Below are positions 23,475-36,187 of a stretch of DNA of 64,000 bases, in pieces (within the stretch, counting starts at the first letter, position 1; each line of letters opens with the position of its first letter). The position numbers were made by a program, and so were the translations under genes. The stretch covers positions 62,001 to 126,000 of the forward strand of contig JAKMXF010000315.1 in assembly GCA_024704765.1 (NCBI GenBank), given 5' to 3'. This stretch comes from Oopsacas minuta. Taxonomy: Eukaryota > Porifera > Hexactinellida > Lyssacinosida > Leucopsacidae. The notes below the pieces were generated by a model, which was not told where the DNA came from, did not search any database, and was given only the letters and a program-made list of their open reading frames with translations.

Positions 23475-24095
23475 CCACTTGTCCGAATCGATATTTAGTC
23501 AACTATCACTTGTCCAGATCGAATATGGGTCAACTATCAATTGTTCGAATCGATATTTGGATCAACTGTCACTGTCCGAAAGAATATCAATATAGCCACA
23601 AGAAGAGCTTGGACAACCTGTCCCGTATGCCGCTATGTCAAAGTTTCTAGGTTCCAGAGATTCAAAGATAAAATTAATCAGGTTCTCGAATTCAGTTATC
23701 AGATATTCAGAGATAGATTAAATCTATAATAGTCTATAATTCAGATATTCAAAAATGAATTTAGAAAATTGAGATATCCCATAAAATAAAAATATTTAGA
23801 ATATCAATTTTCTGATCATACTATAATCAATGAAATATACATTAGGAGATGCAGCATGCAACTACTAGGCCTTTGTAATAATGCCTAGAACTATCTGAAA
23901 AATTGAAAGGTATATTCCAACGATTAACAACACGAAATATCGATTTGGACAAGTGACAGTTGACCCGGATATCATTCGGACAAGTGAGAGTTGACCCAAA
24001 TATCTACCCGGACAAGTGACAGGTGACAAAATACGGATTCGGACAAGTAATAGTTGACTGAATATCGATTTGGGCAAGCGACAAGCCACCAGTAT
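23475..24095. repeat. Foldback element with minisatellite arms
   Basis: Left arm 23475-23590 has about three to four tandem units of about 32 bp (consensus near CACTTGTCCGAATCGATATT then TGGGTCAACTAT). Right arm 23935-24095 has about five units in the opposite orientation (CGGACAAGTGACAGTTGACC...). The 340 bp between the arms is unique AT-rich sequence. This architecture resembles foldback/Galileo-type transposons, whose long terminal repeats are built from tandem subrepeats. No target duplication was identified. Confidence 0.7.
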
Positions 24096-24165
24096 TCTGA
24101 CAAATGGAACTTCTCCTCAATCATACCTCAAAAAGTATAAATATTTTGGCCAAATAAGTGTGTCA

Positions 24166-24350
24166 AATACCTAGTATATACCCGACTTGCCATACCATAC
24201 AAATACATTTTGATATGATATCTCTACTCACTATTACTTAATCTATGTTGTACTATTATATGGTCATATTCAAATTAGGTCATAGTGAATAGGGATGTCA
24301 CATCAAAATGAAATAAAATGGTATGGGAAGTAGGGAATATACTAGGTATT
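24166..24350. mobile_element. 185-bp hairpin MITE
   Basis: AATACCTAGTATATACCC at the left is mirrored by GGGAATATACTAGGTATT at the right. Pairing continues inward for about 68 bp (TTGCCATACCAT.CAAAT / ATTT..ATGGTATGGGAA; CATTTTGATATGA / TCACATCAAAATG). Family unknown; no clear target duplication. Confidence 0.65.
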
Positions 24351-25229
24351 GAACTAACTAAATTAGCGGCAACATTCAATCTATTAGTGCTACAATGAAT
24401 TATAAATACATAGTACTTCCATTAATTGTACTTCATGAATTTGCAAACTTTATAATGCATTTAAAGAATTAGTATAAAATATCATTAGATCATTGAGTCT
24501 GGATTCTGAAATCGTAATTATTTATCGTAGGATAGTTTTTCAAAGATTAACACATTTACACCCATTTATATTGACTAAACCCAACTTTCATACATTTATT
24601 CTGAAAAAAAGGTGGAACCTTAAAATATAGAACTTCAAATATAGTCGAATGTGTAGGTGTTCATTTGGGAGGGACCTCTCCAAAATATCCAATTGTGATA
24701 AAATGTCTGGGGTTCTCAAATTTAGGGGGTGGCCTAATTTGAAATTTATATGATCTTATAGGGCCCCACGTTGCCAGGGGCCCCTTATTTGTTTCCCCAC
24801 GGTCACCAACGGGACTGGTATGGTAGTAATTTGAAGTATTGGCCGTTATATAGTAAATTGTAAATACTGGAAACAGTTAAGGTAGACTTTATGAATGGAA
24901 CTGCTATATAAATTGGCCTTTGAGCAGGTGGCCGTGAAGCAGATTTGACTATAAATCGAGTATCTTTCTTATCAGATTCGAAGAGTGTTGGGTGGAAAAT
25001 CTAGAAAAATACAAATAAATCGTGAAGCCACATAGTAAGCGTCGCTTACATAATGTAGTCGATCGTAGAATTAATTATGCAACTATATATTTGTTATTCA
25101 CACTTGAAATTTATTATTATCACTTAAGTTAGTTGTGGGAAACCTCAAATGTGTATGCTTACTCCACAATTTCTGTCATTGCACGCCCTTAAATAATGTA
25201 TTATATATAAATTTATATTTGAAAACATG
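24351..25229. other. SMG1 intron sequence, no gene recognised
   Basis: A GC-rich patch at 24740-24820 (GGGGCCC motifs) may be an end of an old element; its partner was not found. Confidence 0.45.
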
Positions 25230-25613
25230 ATACTATTGACGAACTGATTCTTATGGATGATGGTGAATAGGATTGTTCTACAGAAACATCTCTAAATCTA
25301 GATGATGATGAAAAGGTGATTAAGGATGATCTGTCAATGAAACTGATAAAACTCTGCCTACTATTTCTGGAATTTCGTTCTCTCCTCATGATTGGAGAGG
25401 TTTAGCTCGATAGGAAAACAAGATTATCAATAATCAAATGTATATCTTTCACGTTTCGCATTTGAGATGAAGCAATGTCGTAAGGCAAATGATCCAATAC
25501 CAGATTTGATCCGACTTTCAATCTACAATCTTAAGCCGATAACTAAAGAAAAGCCGAAGATTTTCAGAAAATTTATTCAGAAGCGACTTTCAGAATATCT
25601 CATTTAAGGTATG
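25230..25613 (+). pseudogene. Unrecognised decayed ORF
   Basis: Three coherent plus-strand pieces in shifted frames: an acidic stretch rich in Asp/Glu (25255-25330), a middle piece containing SFSPHDWRGLA (about 25340-25405), and a basic 54-codon piece ending in TAA (25441-25612; ...RLSIYNLKPITKEKPK...). Composition and continuity suggest one dead gene of about 130 codons. Family unknown. It lies just left of the mariner at 25824. Confidence 0.3.
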
Positions 25614-25823
25614 TTCAAAACCACCACATTTTAACTTAGGTAAGGCGTGCTCCTTGAAAAATGAAAATTATTCAGTACTAACCGAATGTACTTATAAGCT
25701 AGCCACGTTCCCAGGATGTTTCATATGGAGGAACAATACCAGGGGTATTACCCCCAACCCCCTGTGGTAGGGCCCTGTCTTAAGCCGATTGTAAATTTAC
25801 CTAATTCTACTGTCTATATTATA

Positions 25824-27159
25824 CAGGGGCAATCAATATATACTAATCACTGTATATTTTTAATGAAATAGCAGTTCTAAGCTAGTATTTCTCAGTGCAA
25901 TTATATAGAACCATATTTCAACTTTCTAACAAAACTTAGAGAGAGTTGATCACTTAGTTATTTCCTAAGTTTCAGTTATTTTTAGAAACCTACATTTTCT
26001 CCTTTACATTTTTCATGGCTTCTTGTCCAAATTTTTCGGAACTTGAACAACGAACGTACATCAAATTTCGCACCATTCTCGAAATTCCTCCAAAGTCTAT
26101 TCATGACGAGTTGGCAACGATATGTGGAGAAGATACTTTATCGTATTCAACTGTCAGAAGGTGGGTGAGCCTATTTAGGGAAGGTAGGACCTCTGTCAAA
26201 GACGCCCCTCGTCCTGGAGCACCAAAACTGGCGACCAACAATGACAAATTGAGTGAAGTAAAGGAATATGTCGAGTCTTTTCCGCATTCTTCGGTTGAGG
26301 AGGTAGCTAACTATGTTGGCATTTCAACGGGAAGTGCACACAACAATTCTGAAGGCGGATTTAGAACTGAGGAAGGTTCAAGTGCGATGGGTACCACATT
26401 GCTTAACTTTTCCACAAAAGGCCGCGAGACTCCAAATGGCTAAGGAAAACCTTGAAATTTATGAAGGAAGTGACCCTAGGCGGTTATTAGAGATAGTAAC
26501 AGGAGATGAAACATGGATACAATTCAAACCACCGATCAGAAAGCAAGATGGCAGGGTATGGCTAAAGAAGGGAGAGGTACCCCCAGCTGTTTGTGTATCC
26601 GACTTCCGTGCCCCGAAGGTCTTGTACTGCATATTTTTCGATGGCCTAGGTCCTGTAGCCCAAATCCCTGTTCCCAAAGGTCAGACACTCACAGGACAAT
26701 TTTACGCAGATGTGGTGTTGCCTGAGGTCGAAAAAGATTATCTTAAGCGTCGTCCAAAGACTGGAACTCGTGGTCTCAAAATTTTGCACGATAATGCTAG
26801 ACGCATAAATCTTTGGCTGTAAGGCAAAAAATTAAAGATATGGGTATGCACGAAGTTCCACATCCACCTTACTCTCCTGATATAGCCCCATGTGACTTCT
26901 GGCTGTTTAGAAAACTCAAAGATAACCTCTCCGGACGCGAATTTGAGGATCAGCTTAGCCTCGGTCGGGCAATTTACAGATACCTTGAAGTCATTCCCAA
27001 GGATGAGTACAGAAAGACATCTGAAAATTGGATTAAAAGGTTAAATTCAGTTGTAGCGTATAAAGGAGACTACTTTGAACATTCATAGCAAAAATTACCA
27101 ACTTTACACAAGTATCTATAGTTTTAGATGGTATGATTAGTATTTATTGAATGCCCCTG
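25824..27159 (+). mobile_element. Mariner (DD34D), least damaged copy
   Basis: 1336 bp, TA on both sides, ends CAGGGGCAATCAATATATACTAATCA / near-complement ending TTATTGAATGCCCCTG. Transposase from ATG 26015 (MASCPNFSELEQRTYIKFR) to TAG after 27086. Helix-turn-helix with SYSTVRRWVSLF, linker RPGAPK, then VTGDETWIQF (first Asp), KILHDNAR (second), YSPDIAPCDFW (third, 34 residues on). All three catalytic Asp remain. Only two small frameshifts are seen, near 26335-26345 and near 26800. About 345 codons in total, the normal length for mariner. Confidence 0.93.
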
Positions 27160-28639
27160 TACAACGCATGTTTACACGTATTCCACATTTTACGATACAA
27201 CTCACTGCATTTACAAAAACAGGGTGATAAAATTGTCTTGTCAGAGGGGATGTTGCAAATGGCGATCGATTATTTGCTTGTCAGCAAAAAGTGAAGAATA
27301 GGTAAATGGAGAAAATTTTGAATTACTTAGCAAAGATTCCTAAAGGTTCATTCAAAGATTAACTAAAGGAAAACATTGTTCAGAAAGTTGTATAGTAAGT
27401 GAAAATATTTCAATGATTCCTGGTGAAAACTGCTTCTTCAGGGCTCTAGATCAGTGAATAACAGGAGATGAAACATGTATCGACAAATTATAAGCAAAGT
27501 GATCACATTTATGAGTACTGCTCGTTATGTAAAAATATGTAATGAAGAAATACAATCAAGATATAGATGAATACAGTTCTGAGAGGAAAATATCAATGTA
27601 AAGAGTAGGGGGTAGCGAAGTAGAAGTATTTTGTGCAGCTATCTGGTTAGAAGTTGATATTTATGTCCTTTTAGATCAAAACATGGCAGAACTTTACTTT
27701 AATGGGACTCAATCCCAAAAGGGGAAGAAACGTTTCAAGCCCGAACAGGATTTATCTCGAGAATCGTTGTGATCATTATGAACCTGTAGTCTCGGTTATT
27801 TATTAGGTGATTCGTTCGATCACATGAACCTGGAGTTTTAGCTAATTCTTCATAACATTATAGCTAATTATTAGTATTTTTCACAGTTCAGATGCATTAA
27901 TAACTTATTAAATCAAGTCTTTGCAGTGTTGTACAGTATCTAAATACATTAGTAGACTACTAGTGTGCTTCGTTTGCTGGAGCTACGTGAGTGGGTGAAC
28001 GCTTCGTGTTCGCGCTTGGACCTTCGACCCTCGGATGGGAAACAGAACCATTGATTTTCATATTATGTGCATCAACAAATATTCATCAGATGTTATTTAC
28101 AATCTCGTATCCAAATTAACTTCCCGATTACCATATTATTGCCTTTAGATCAATGTTTTGAAGGATATCTTGAAAGTTGTTACCTTAATTGTGTTAAGAC
28201 AACAAAGATTTACTCTGTAGTGTTATGCAACGTCTGAAAGGCCTATATATTGCTCTATCCAAGGGGTAATAAAATCTGGGGAGGCCCCTAATTTTATACA
28301 GTGTATGGGGTCAAGTGATTGGACCCAATTAGATTATACAATTTCAATTTGGGGGGCCACCCCCCCATATATGGGGGAGCGACCCAAACGAAGCCCTACG
28401 AATTTACACAATTATCCAGTCCAGAGTTCGAGCCCCTGCAGTCCATATTTAAAGGAGCCTATGGTTGAGGTAAACGCCAATTCTGAATAACTGGTGTAGC
28501 GGATGGAAAATTTGAATTGAATGTCATATATAACTGTGTACAATTATAAATATGTTTGTACATGTGTACAAAATTGATTGATTGATTGAACTGGCAGAAA
28601 CCGAGAGCTGATTTAGATACAGGATATTTGGGCCCGTCT
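27160..28639. other. SMG1 intron sequence, no gene recognised
   Basis: Short open frames only. A self-complementary GGGGGGCCACCCCCCC-type patch lies at 28350-28378. Confidence 0.45.
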
Positions 28640-28870
28640 TGGAGAAAAATTTACACATATGACTAAATTATGAAGTAGTTATCACCATTTGGGTAATAGA
28701 AATCCCAATATTTGCACTGCTCTATAAATGTTCAGGTTAGATGGGAGAAATTCGAATCAAAGATATTCATAAATATGCCGAATGTTCATGTTTTTGACAA
28801 AATACAAATTCAGATCGTAATATTCCGTTATCATGTCAGAACGAAAATTGAAATTTTTGTAAATTTTGAT
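28640..28870 (+). repeat. Dispersed repeat A, divergent copy
   Basis: Ordered similarity to 8070-8345 (GGGCC.G.CTTGGA, ACTAAATTATGAAGT..TTATCACC, CTGCTC..., TTATCATG..., AATTTTTGTAAATTTTGAT). More diverged than the copy at 47095. Confidence 0.4.
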
Positions 28871-29158
28871 AGTGAATCAATACTTGAGGCATTATGTTTC
28901 TAGATCAATAACTGGTACATCTGACCAGTGGCACAACAGAAGCCTTTCCAAGTTAATTGGATGAACCAATGATCCCTTCGCGTAGCGACCAGAAGAACTA
29001 TAGAAACTTAGCCGTTCTATACTTATGCTATATCAGGTACAAAAAAGGAGAGTATACAAGAGCCCATATTACAGAGTCTAGAAATAGAAACCTACCAGTA
29101 GCTTTAAAGTTTGATAGAATTTTGAGACATTCCTATGTTGCTATACATCAATTTGAAC

Positions 29159-32100
29159 CAGTGGCGTAGCCAGGGGGGCCAAGGGGGCCATGGACCCCGA
29201 AATATTAATTGGATGAGCATTCAAAAATCAACTTAACTAACTTAAAGCTTCCTTATCATATAAATAAAGCTACTACAAAACAAAGTCAATCTTTCAATTA
29301 CTTTTCGACATTTCATTAATGATATCTTCTGGTTCAAGTTGGATCTCACGTCCATGGACATAAATTAAAGCAAGACCTGTAAGCCTTTCTTCCCCCATCG
29401 AGTTCCTAAGAAAGGTCTTTATACGCTTCAGGGTCGAAAAGCTTCTTTCACTGGTTGCAGATACTATAGGTATTGTCGAAAAAATCTGAAGGATGCGGAA
29501 AATAGCCGGAACTAAGTCACTGTTGTAGTGTACGAAGGGCACTCGAAAAGTTTTGACGTTGACCGACATATCAGATAGTAATAATAAAATTGACTACTAC
29601 ATTTTTTCAAAATACTCTCCTTGACATTCTATACATTTTTCATTCTGGTAAACCAATTATCAAAACATTTTTCCACTCTTCTTTGAATATGCCTCCGATT
29701 GCTTGGAAAGAGTGCCCCCACAAACTCCTCATAGTCGAAAATCTCCTCCCACTTAATTGATCTTTGAGTCTAGGGAACAACCAGAAGTCTCAAGGGGCTA
29801 AATCAGGACTGTAGGGTGGGTGAGGTAACGTTTTGAGTCCAGAATTTTCCAAAAACTCACGAGTTCTGATTGCTGTATGCAATGATGCATTATCATGATG
29901 AAGAAGAATTCCTCTAATGTCTGCCTTCTCCTGCTGTGGCTCAATTGCTATGATGACTTTGGGTAGGCACACTGTGGTGTACCAGTCGGCAGTGACGGTC
30001 TTTCTATCCTTGAGAGCAACAATTTCAACAGACCCAGTAGATCTGAAAATAATCGCCCACATTTGTTTCCCAACAGATCTAGCCCTCCGCACTTTGGTTG
30101 GAGGTGGGGCATCCTCTTCAACTCACTCCTTTGACATTCTCTTTGTTTCTGGATCATAATGGTATATCCATGTCTGATTACTAGTAAGGATCTCAGAAAC
30201 AGCTCTTGAACTTCCATTAGCAAACTTTTTGGGCATAATTTTGCCAATGTCTATGCAGGATATTATTGCTGTAAGTTCAAATAATGGGGATCCATCGGGC
30301 ACACAACTTCCTGACACAAAGCTCTTTGTGCAAAATGATATTAATTGTCCCTAATGATACTCAGTTTCATACTCTAACTGAGCGTACGCAATATGAGGAT
30401 CTTTAGTAATTAGATCTAGCATTTCGTTAACATTTTCTTCATTATATGAAATATTCGGTTTTCCTGAACGAGGGGCATCTTCAAGAACAAAGCTTCCGTC
30501 AATAAATTCCCTATACCATCGTTCAACTGTACTTAGAGAAGGAACTAGATTCGGGAAATGTTCCTGGAAAGATTCATAGATTTCTACTCTTGTCTTCTGT
30601 AGTTGAATAAGTTTATAATCATTGCTCGAAAATCACGTTTTGTAAGATATGATTTAGATTGAGATATTTTAGAAGCCATGTATACTATAATTATCTAATT
30701 TATGAAAGTAGAAGAGATAAATGAATGAAAGTTTCAAAGTAGACTAATAAAATATGTCTGGAAAGATGGATGCGAAAAATATCCGACAGATTAATGGTTT
30801 CATATCAAACTGCAAAACTTTTCGAATGCCCCTCGTACTAATGACAATGAGTCAATAACCATTTTCAGGAATTGGTTCACCCTTTCTTTTCTTCTCAATC
30901 CAAATTTTTTCCCATATTTTTATCGGTGCCTCGATTTCAGAAAACTAAATGGCATTAATGAGTGCATAGACTCTATTACTATTTGCAATTCACCCAAAGG
31001 CATTTTCCCACCTTAACTTGGAAGAAGTTTCGGAAGTGTAGTAACATTTTGCTCGTGATTCAAGAACCTCAAATTCATCTGTTCAATCAGCCACTGGTAA
31101 TATCAAATAAAAACATGCTTTCGATCAAATAACTCCTCTTTTCCAACGAATTCGGGGATATTCCTTGCATGAGCTCTTGGCAGAATCACTGACAACCAAA
31201 AGGTTTCAGAAATTGACTTAGCTTTAGTGTAAACTCTAGTAATCGCATTATTTTGATTCATTGCCTTTTCTACAATGGAAACCACATTTTCAATAAGTGA
31301 ACAAATCACAGTTAAATCCCTTGTTGGTGATTGTAATTGTCTCGAAACCGTGAGAAAAAGAAAGCTGGGATTTTCGATAGCAGTACAGGAGTAGATAAAA
31401 TCAAATGATGTGTAGACATGAACAAGTTGATTAACTTTCGAATCTGTCTCTCTTGGTGTAAGAATTAGTTCTTCCAAACATGCAACAACTCTCTATTAAT
31501 CCCATAAACACAAGCATTGCATGATGTCATTCAACCCATCTTGTTGCACAAATGGTTTTCAGTCGCTGACGCTTAGATTCTGGGGATACAGTTTGGATGG
31601 CTTGGCGTAGTTTCTCTTCTCGCAAAGGATACCCATGAAAGAACAATATAATAGAAGAGTGATTAGAAAATACGTTTCCAAGAACAACATTATTTCTTTT
31701 CCAATTGCTAAATTTAAGCTGTGTGATGAGCAGTGTGTATACTGAACCATTGGATATTTTCGCGAATGCATTCCTGTACTCCTGGATATTTTCCAGACAT
31801 AGAGCTAGCACCATCCTAACTTAGTCCTACCAAATTATTGAATTTGTTATTCTTTTTCCTGTGAGATCTGTTCCAGTAATAAAGCCAAGAAGCATTCCCT
31901 TTAATAACATTGAACGATCATTTCGATAACGTACGGAACTGAAATTGAGAGCTGCTCATGAGCTGAAACATCAGCAAATTTATCCACTAAAATTTCTGGA
32001 CTTTCTGGACTTCTGAAACGATACTTTGAGGGATCAATGTTGTACAAATATTGAGGATCTCGTTCTGGATCGTTGGGCTCAAATATTCAGAATTTGATGC

Positions 32101-33290
32101 ACTCGAGTCGAGGTGGTGTTTCAATACAATGTTTCCTGCCCTTGGGCGTAATCTTAGTGCAGCACAAAAGCTACCATCGTTTTCTTTCGGAACTTCGATA
32201 TCTAATTGCCTTGATTTACCCCTGTGTCCGCGATATGATAACTCCCGTTTACCCAAAAAGACGATGGTCTCAATCATAGGCATTAATCGCTGGCGGTTTA
32301 ATCGTTTTTTGTTCGATTCTTTGTTGGTTAAGCTGGTATTGAATATCCGATCCTGGGGTTTCTGCCATCCGTTTGAAAGTTTCACAATCGACACAACAGT
32401 CTCTATGACAGGTTAACTCACTGTGTTTAATGAAATTTCAATGGCACATGGGTAGTTGGCGAATGCGGTAGTTACTAAGGAACCAACCTTTTGTGAACCT
32501 CCCTTACCTACTCGTTTATCGTTTCGTTCGAGGAATAAAACGCAATTTTTACAAAATGCACCGGAGAAAATTTCAGAATACGCAAGCAATTTGTAGCTAC
32601 TCAGCCATTTGATATTAAAGCACCTATTACTCCCTCCTTGGGTAATTGGGGGAAATTTGTAATTCTCTGAGGGTATCCAACAGTTAATAGAATTTCCAAA
32701 AGAAATTCTTTTTCAATTGGGATATTTCCAGTAACATAGAGACCTATGTCAAATTTAGAATTCGCTGTTGTTGAATCTGTTAGAACAGAATCGAAGGTGA
32801 CTTGTTCCGATTTTTCAGATTCAGAAAGATTGTCTACTTCAATCAAGATAGATAATGTCTCATTATCAGATTCGTTTACTGGTGACAAACTATTCTCAAT
32901 CCTTGCTACTTTAGGGAGAAAAAAGTCAATAATTTTTCCTAGACGTTTGGTCATTCAGTAGAATAGAAGATAAATGAAAATATTGATATACTTTAGTGAA
33001 TAAGAGACATTTGGAATTATAATAAATATATAGTATCTGAGAAATGAGATGATGTCCGTTTACGTAAATCAAGTGATGCATCTATACTGTTTAATTGTCA
33101 TTATAATAGGTCCTTTTGAGAATGTAAGCATTTGTTTAAGAAAACACTAATCAATAATCATTGACTATGATTCAATGATTGATCATCATATTTATAAAGA
33201 CACATACTAACCATAAACTTTCTTACAATATGATACAAAATTAGGACTCTCCGCCCCATCCCCAGGATGAAAGAGCTGGATACGCCACAG
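29159..33290 (-). mobile_element. hAT element (ZMYM1-like transposase) with nested mariner
   Basis: Ends CAGTGGCGTAGCCAG and CTGGATACGCCACAG (imperfect inverted pair), flanked by a perfect 8-bp duplication ATTTGAAC (29151-29158, 33291-33298). Minus-strand transposase: start MTKRLGKIIDFFL at 32954, many frames through 31.1-32.4 kb, a TTF/DUF4371-type middle (CSSHSLNLAIGKE near 31710), and the C-terminal hAT dimerisation block VSATSERSFSTLKRIKTFLR (29470-29410). The C-terminal part is split from the rest by the mariner at 29533-30835. Many stops; dead. Confidence 0.9.
29533..30835 (-). mobile_element. Mariner (DD34D) copy 2, inactive, inside a hAT
   Basis: TA at 29531-29532 and 30836-30837; ends CGAAGGGCACTCGAAAAG / CTTTTCGAATGCCCCTCG, which here are perfect complements over 10 bp and near-perfect beyond. 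Body nearly identical to 9746-11049 with the same stops, the same lost first Asp (SNQTW) and the same stop before the last Asp. It interrupts the hAT coding region between the middle and the C-terminal block, so it arrived after the hAT. Confidence 0.93.
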
Positions 33291-33298
33291 ATTTGAAC

Positions 33299-34289
33299 AG
33301 ATTCTGTCATATCACAAAAGATCTACTATGTACATGATAGGACTTTTCATTTGATACAAGTTATAGGGTCATATAAGCCACCAATTGGTAAATAGTTCAA
33401 AACGTTCGAGCTGGCATTACAACTATTATTCATGAATAGCAAAGTTGTAAAAAAATGTATAACGTGTAATATTATATACTTGTCTAGGATTTCGTAGCGC
33501 TTACACATTTATGTAGAGTACTATAATCAAAGCTTGTCAGTTATGGTTCCAATCTGCTTAAATATACTTGGATAGCAACAGAAGAATAGGTCATATTTCG
33601 GATCAAACTTAAATACATTTTAGGAAACGTACTTGTGACTTTAAATATGTACTATAATAGAGAATTAAATCATATTAAAACATGGGAAAATGCTTCAAAT
33701 AATACACAAAGTCCTCCTGAAAATGGGCTATTACTAATTTCAATGATTACACATACTTCTCAAATTGTTAAATCAATATGTATACTTGGATACATGGACG
33801 CCAAGTTGGGTACCTGGGGAGTGCGGTCGCAAACTCAGTTAAATTTTGTACTAGAAAAGTGGTATCTATTCTTGGATACAACAATTCTTAGATAGCGTGT
33901 ATGTGTGTGAGTATGCTGGTAATACTTATAAGGTGAAAACATACACAATTAGGGTGCTGGCACCTCAAGAATTTCATACCATCCTCAATATAAAATTAAT
34001 TTGGCAGAGGGTATACAAAAGGATTTGAGTCAATTGTTAATAGATGTGACTAAGTCTTCAATTAGCTACGTTTTTCAAAGGATGTCCTTACATTAGAAAA
34101 AAAGACAAAATTTAAGTGAAAAAAAGTGAAATATTCTGAATTAAGCCTATAAAACTTTCGTGAGATAGAGTTTTCCCACATAAAGATGGCGTGCGAAATA
34201 TGCTACATCTCACAACTCGCAAACGCATATATGTATCATAAAAATTTCAAGAATCTCCTGTGGAGAACAAATATATGTTAAAAACTCAC
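33299..34289. other. SMG1 intron sequence, no gene recognised
   Basis: An 86-codon plus frame at 33635-33895 shows no known motif. The segment ends at the donor of the large SMG1 exon. Confidence 0.45.
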
Positions 34290-35653
34290 TCTGTCAAAAG
34301 GTTTTCTTGAATAAGTTTTCTGAAAATCTTCGATATATCTAAACGAATACCTTGTTCTCTACTATATGTTAGCGTGAGTAGAAACAGAGTAGCTTTATTC
34401 AAAGAATCTTTACATTCCCGGGATGCTAATGTGGTAGGAGCAGAATTATGATCCAAAATTGCAAAAAACCAACTCACCAGTAATTGATTAATTTCACCAT
34501 TATGAGAATAATTCTTAAGTACGTGTTGAAAAACACCCATGATATCACATAAAGAAGAATATGGTTTGGGGAACGGGGAAATATTCTCGGAACTATTCCC
34601 CGGAATAGAGTTTAATTTTTCATTGAAGTTGAGAGGTGGTGAAGTGGGAACAAAGTGTTCAAACAGTTGAGAAATAGTAAAGAGAGTGTGAAAAGCAGAA
34701 TAATGAAGAGAAGGAAAATTATATGCGAATGAAAAAGTAACATTATTCAGAATTTCAAAGAGGCAAAGATAAATTCGCTGGAATCTGTGAACAAAAACGA
34801 GTTCAGATTGAGTTGCAAAAATAGACAATACATAACAACAAAAACAAGCAGAATTGACTTTTTCTTTAAGTATATATTCATCACTAGACAAGGAAGAATT
34901 AATACAAGATTTTTTGCCCGAATCATAGGAATCAGAGTCTGATATTTCACATGACCCATAATAGGTGGTCAATTCATTTGATTCATGGGTATTAAATGAG
35001 AACAAATGTTTTGGAGAAGGTGATGAGATAGAATTCTTATAAGAAAAACCAGATACAAAAGACATATTTTCCTGTAATTCCTCCAAAAGTGAGAGCATTG
35101 ATGTTTGAATGAGGGAATTGGAATTTCCCTTAAATATTGTTAGGTAAAACTCGATTAGCGGTTCAGTTATACTTGATTTCGATCTTGATCTAATAGAACG
35201 AAGAAGAGAATCTTTTGAGATGAATTCACAGAGTTTACATATTAATTCAGAAGAAAACTGAGATGCCAATCCAAAAATTACACATAAAAGTTTGAAAGCT
35301 GAAATTATAGCCTCCTCACAACTGTCGATGAAAGAAAACTGAAGCAAGATGAAGGTTGTCAATCTCTCAATTATGACATGCGATAAACAAGTAGCTGATA
35401 AGAAAATACAAGCATAAGTTGAATTTAGAGTAGGCAAAACCGTAAGAAAAGATAAAAAATGGAAAGAGACTGTCAAGAGACGGAGTAATATGCAAGAGAT
35501 AGCTTTGGTTGAACGGAGGGGGTCAATATCCTCATTAGTCGAGATACAAGAATAAATGGTGGAAAAGGCAAATAATCTTGCTATAATTCGTGTCTCTAAT
35601 ATGTCAGTTGACTGTTGTGTATCGATACATTTAACCAGCTCCAAGTGATAAAC
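34290..35653 (-). CDS. smg1: SMG1 large exon, N-terminal HEAT repeats
   Basis: 1364 nt, acceptor TTGCTTTCTAG|GTT (phase 0), donor ACAGA|GTGAGT (phase 2). The 454 residues start VYHLELVKCID...ILETRI, matching human SMG1 around [20 protein letters not shown]. They end near REQGIRLDISKIFRKLIQE, matching the human SGTRIRQAFGKLLKSIP region. The middle is leucine- and serine-rich helical-repeat sequence of low identity, with a serine/acid-rich insert at residues 220-260. The exon is much larger than its neighbours. Homology at both ends and the phase match to the next exon make the assignment firm; the middle alone would not be recognisable. Confidence 0.82.
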
Positions 35654-36180
35654 CTAGAAAGCAAGGAATGTGATTAACTGATAGTAAACACAGTTCAAAA
35701 AAGGAAGTATGCAAATGGCATCCAATAAACTGAGGCCATGTACAGATTGATGGATTAGAGCAAGGTATATGTTAAGTCAGTCCAAGTGAATACTAATATA
35801 TAGTTGGTAAAATACGTGTCGAAATAGTACTACACTTTCCCAGAATAAATGTATTATTGATTTGGAATGTACTCACTTCTAAAGACAATTCCCTTGGAAA
35901 ATGGTGTCAACCATTGCTTACAAGTCTATAAAAGGGAATAAAACTTTAAGGTTACAAAATATTCACAATAGAATTGTCAAAATTATCCAGAGTATCCAAT
36001 CACAGAGAGAGAATTCAATTAATGATAATATAATACAACGTTTCATCTTTCGGTCAAAGACAATAGCAATATAATCACTAGATAGTGTAGCCTTGTTACT
36101 TGCGTTATGTGGTCTAATCTTTGCTTTAATATATAGAATCATATACACCCTATCATAACGTACCACTTTTTAAGCGCACC
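35654..36180. other. SMG1 intron sequence, no gene recognised
   Basis: Begins with the pyrimidine-rich acceptor TTCCTTGCTTTCTAG. No further exon-like block was identified, although about 180 residues of SMG1 are expected between here and 49772. Confidence 0.45.
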
Positions 36181-36187
36181 CAGAACC

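Noticed and set aside
23475-24095. CRISPR-like array
   Set aside because: Units are contiguous without unique spacers, occur in both orientations and lie in eukaryotic DNA; a minisatellite-armed foldback explains them.
32051-32416. 121-codon plus-strand ORF
   Set aside because: Lies antisense to the hAT transposase relic at 29159-33290; no own features.
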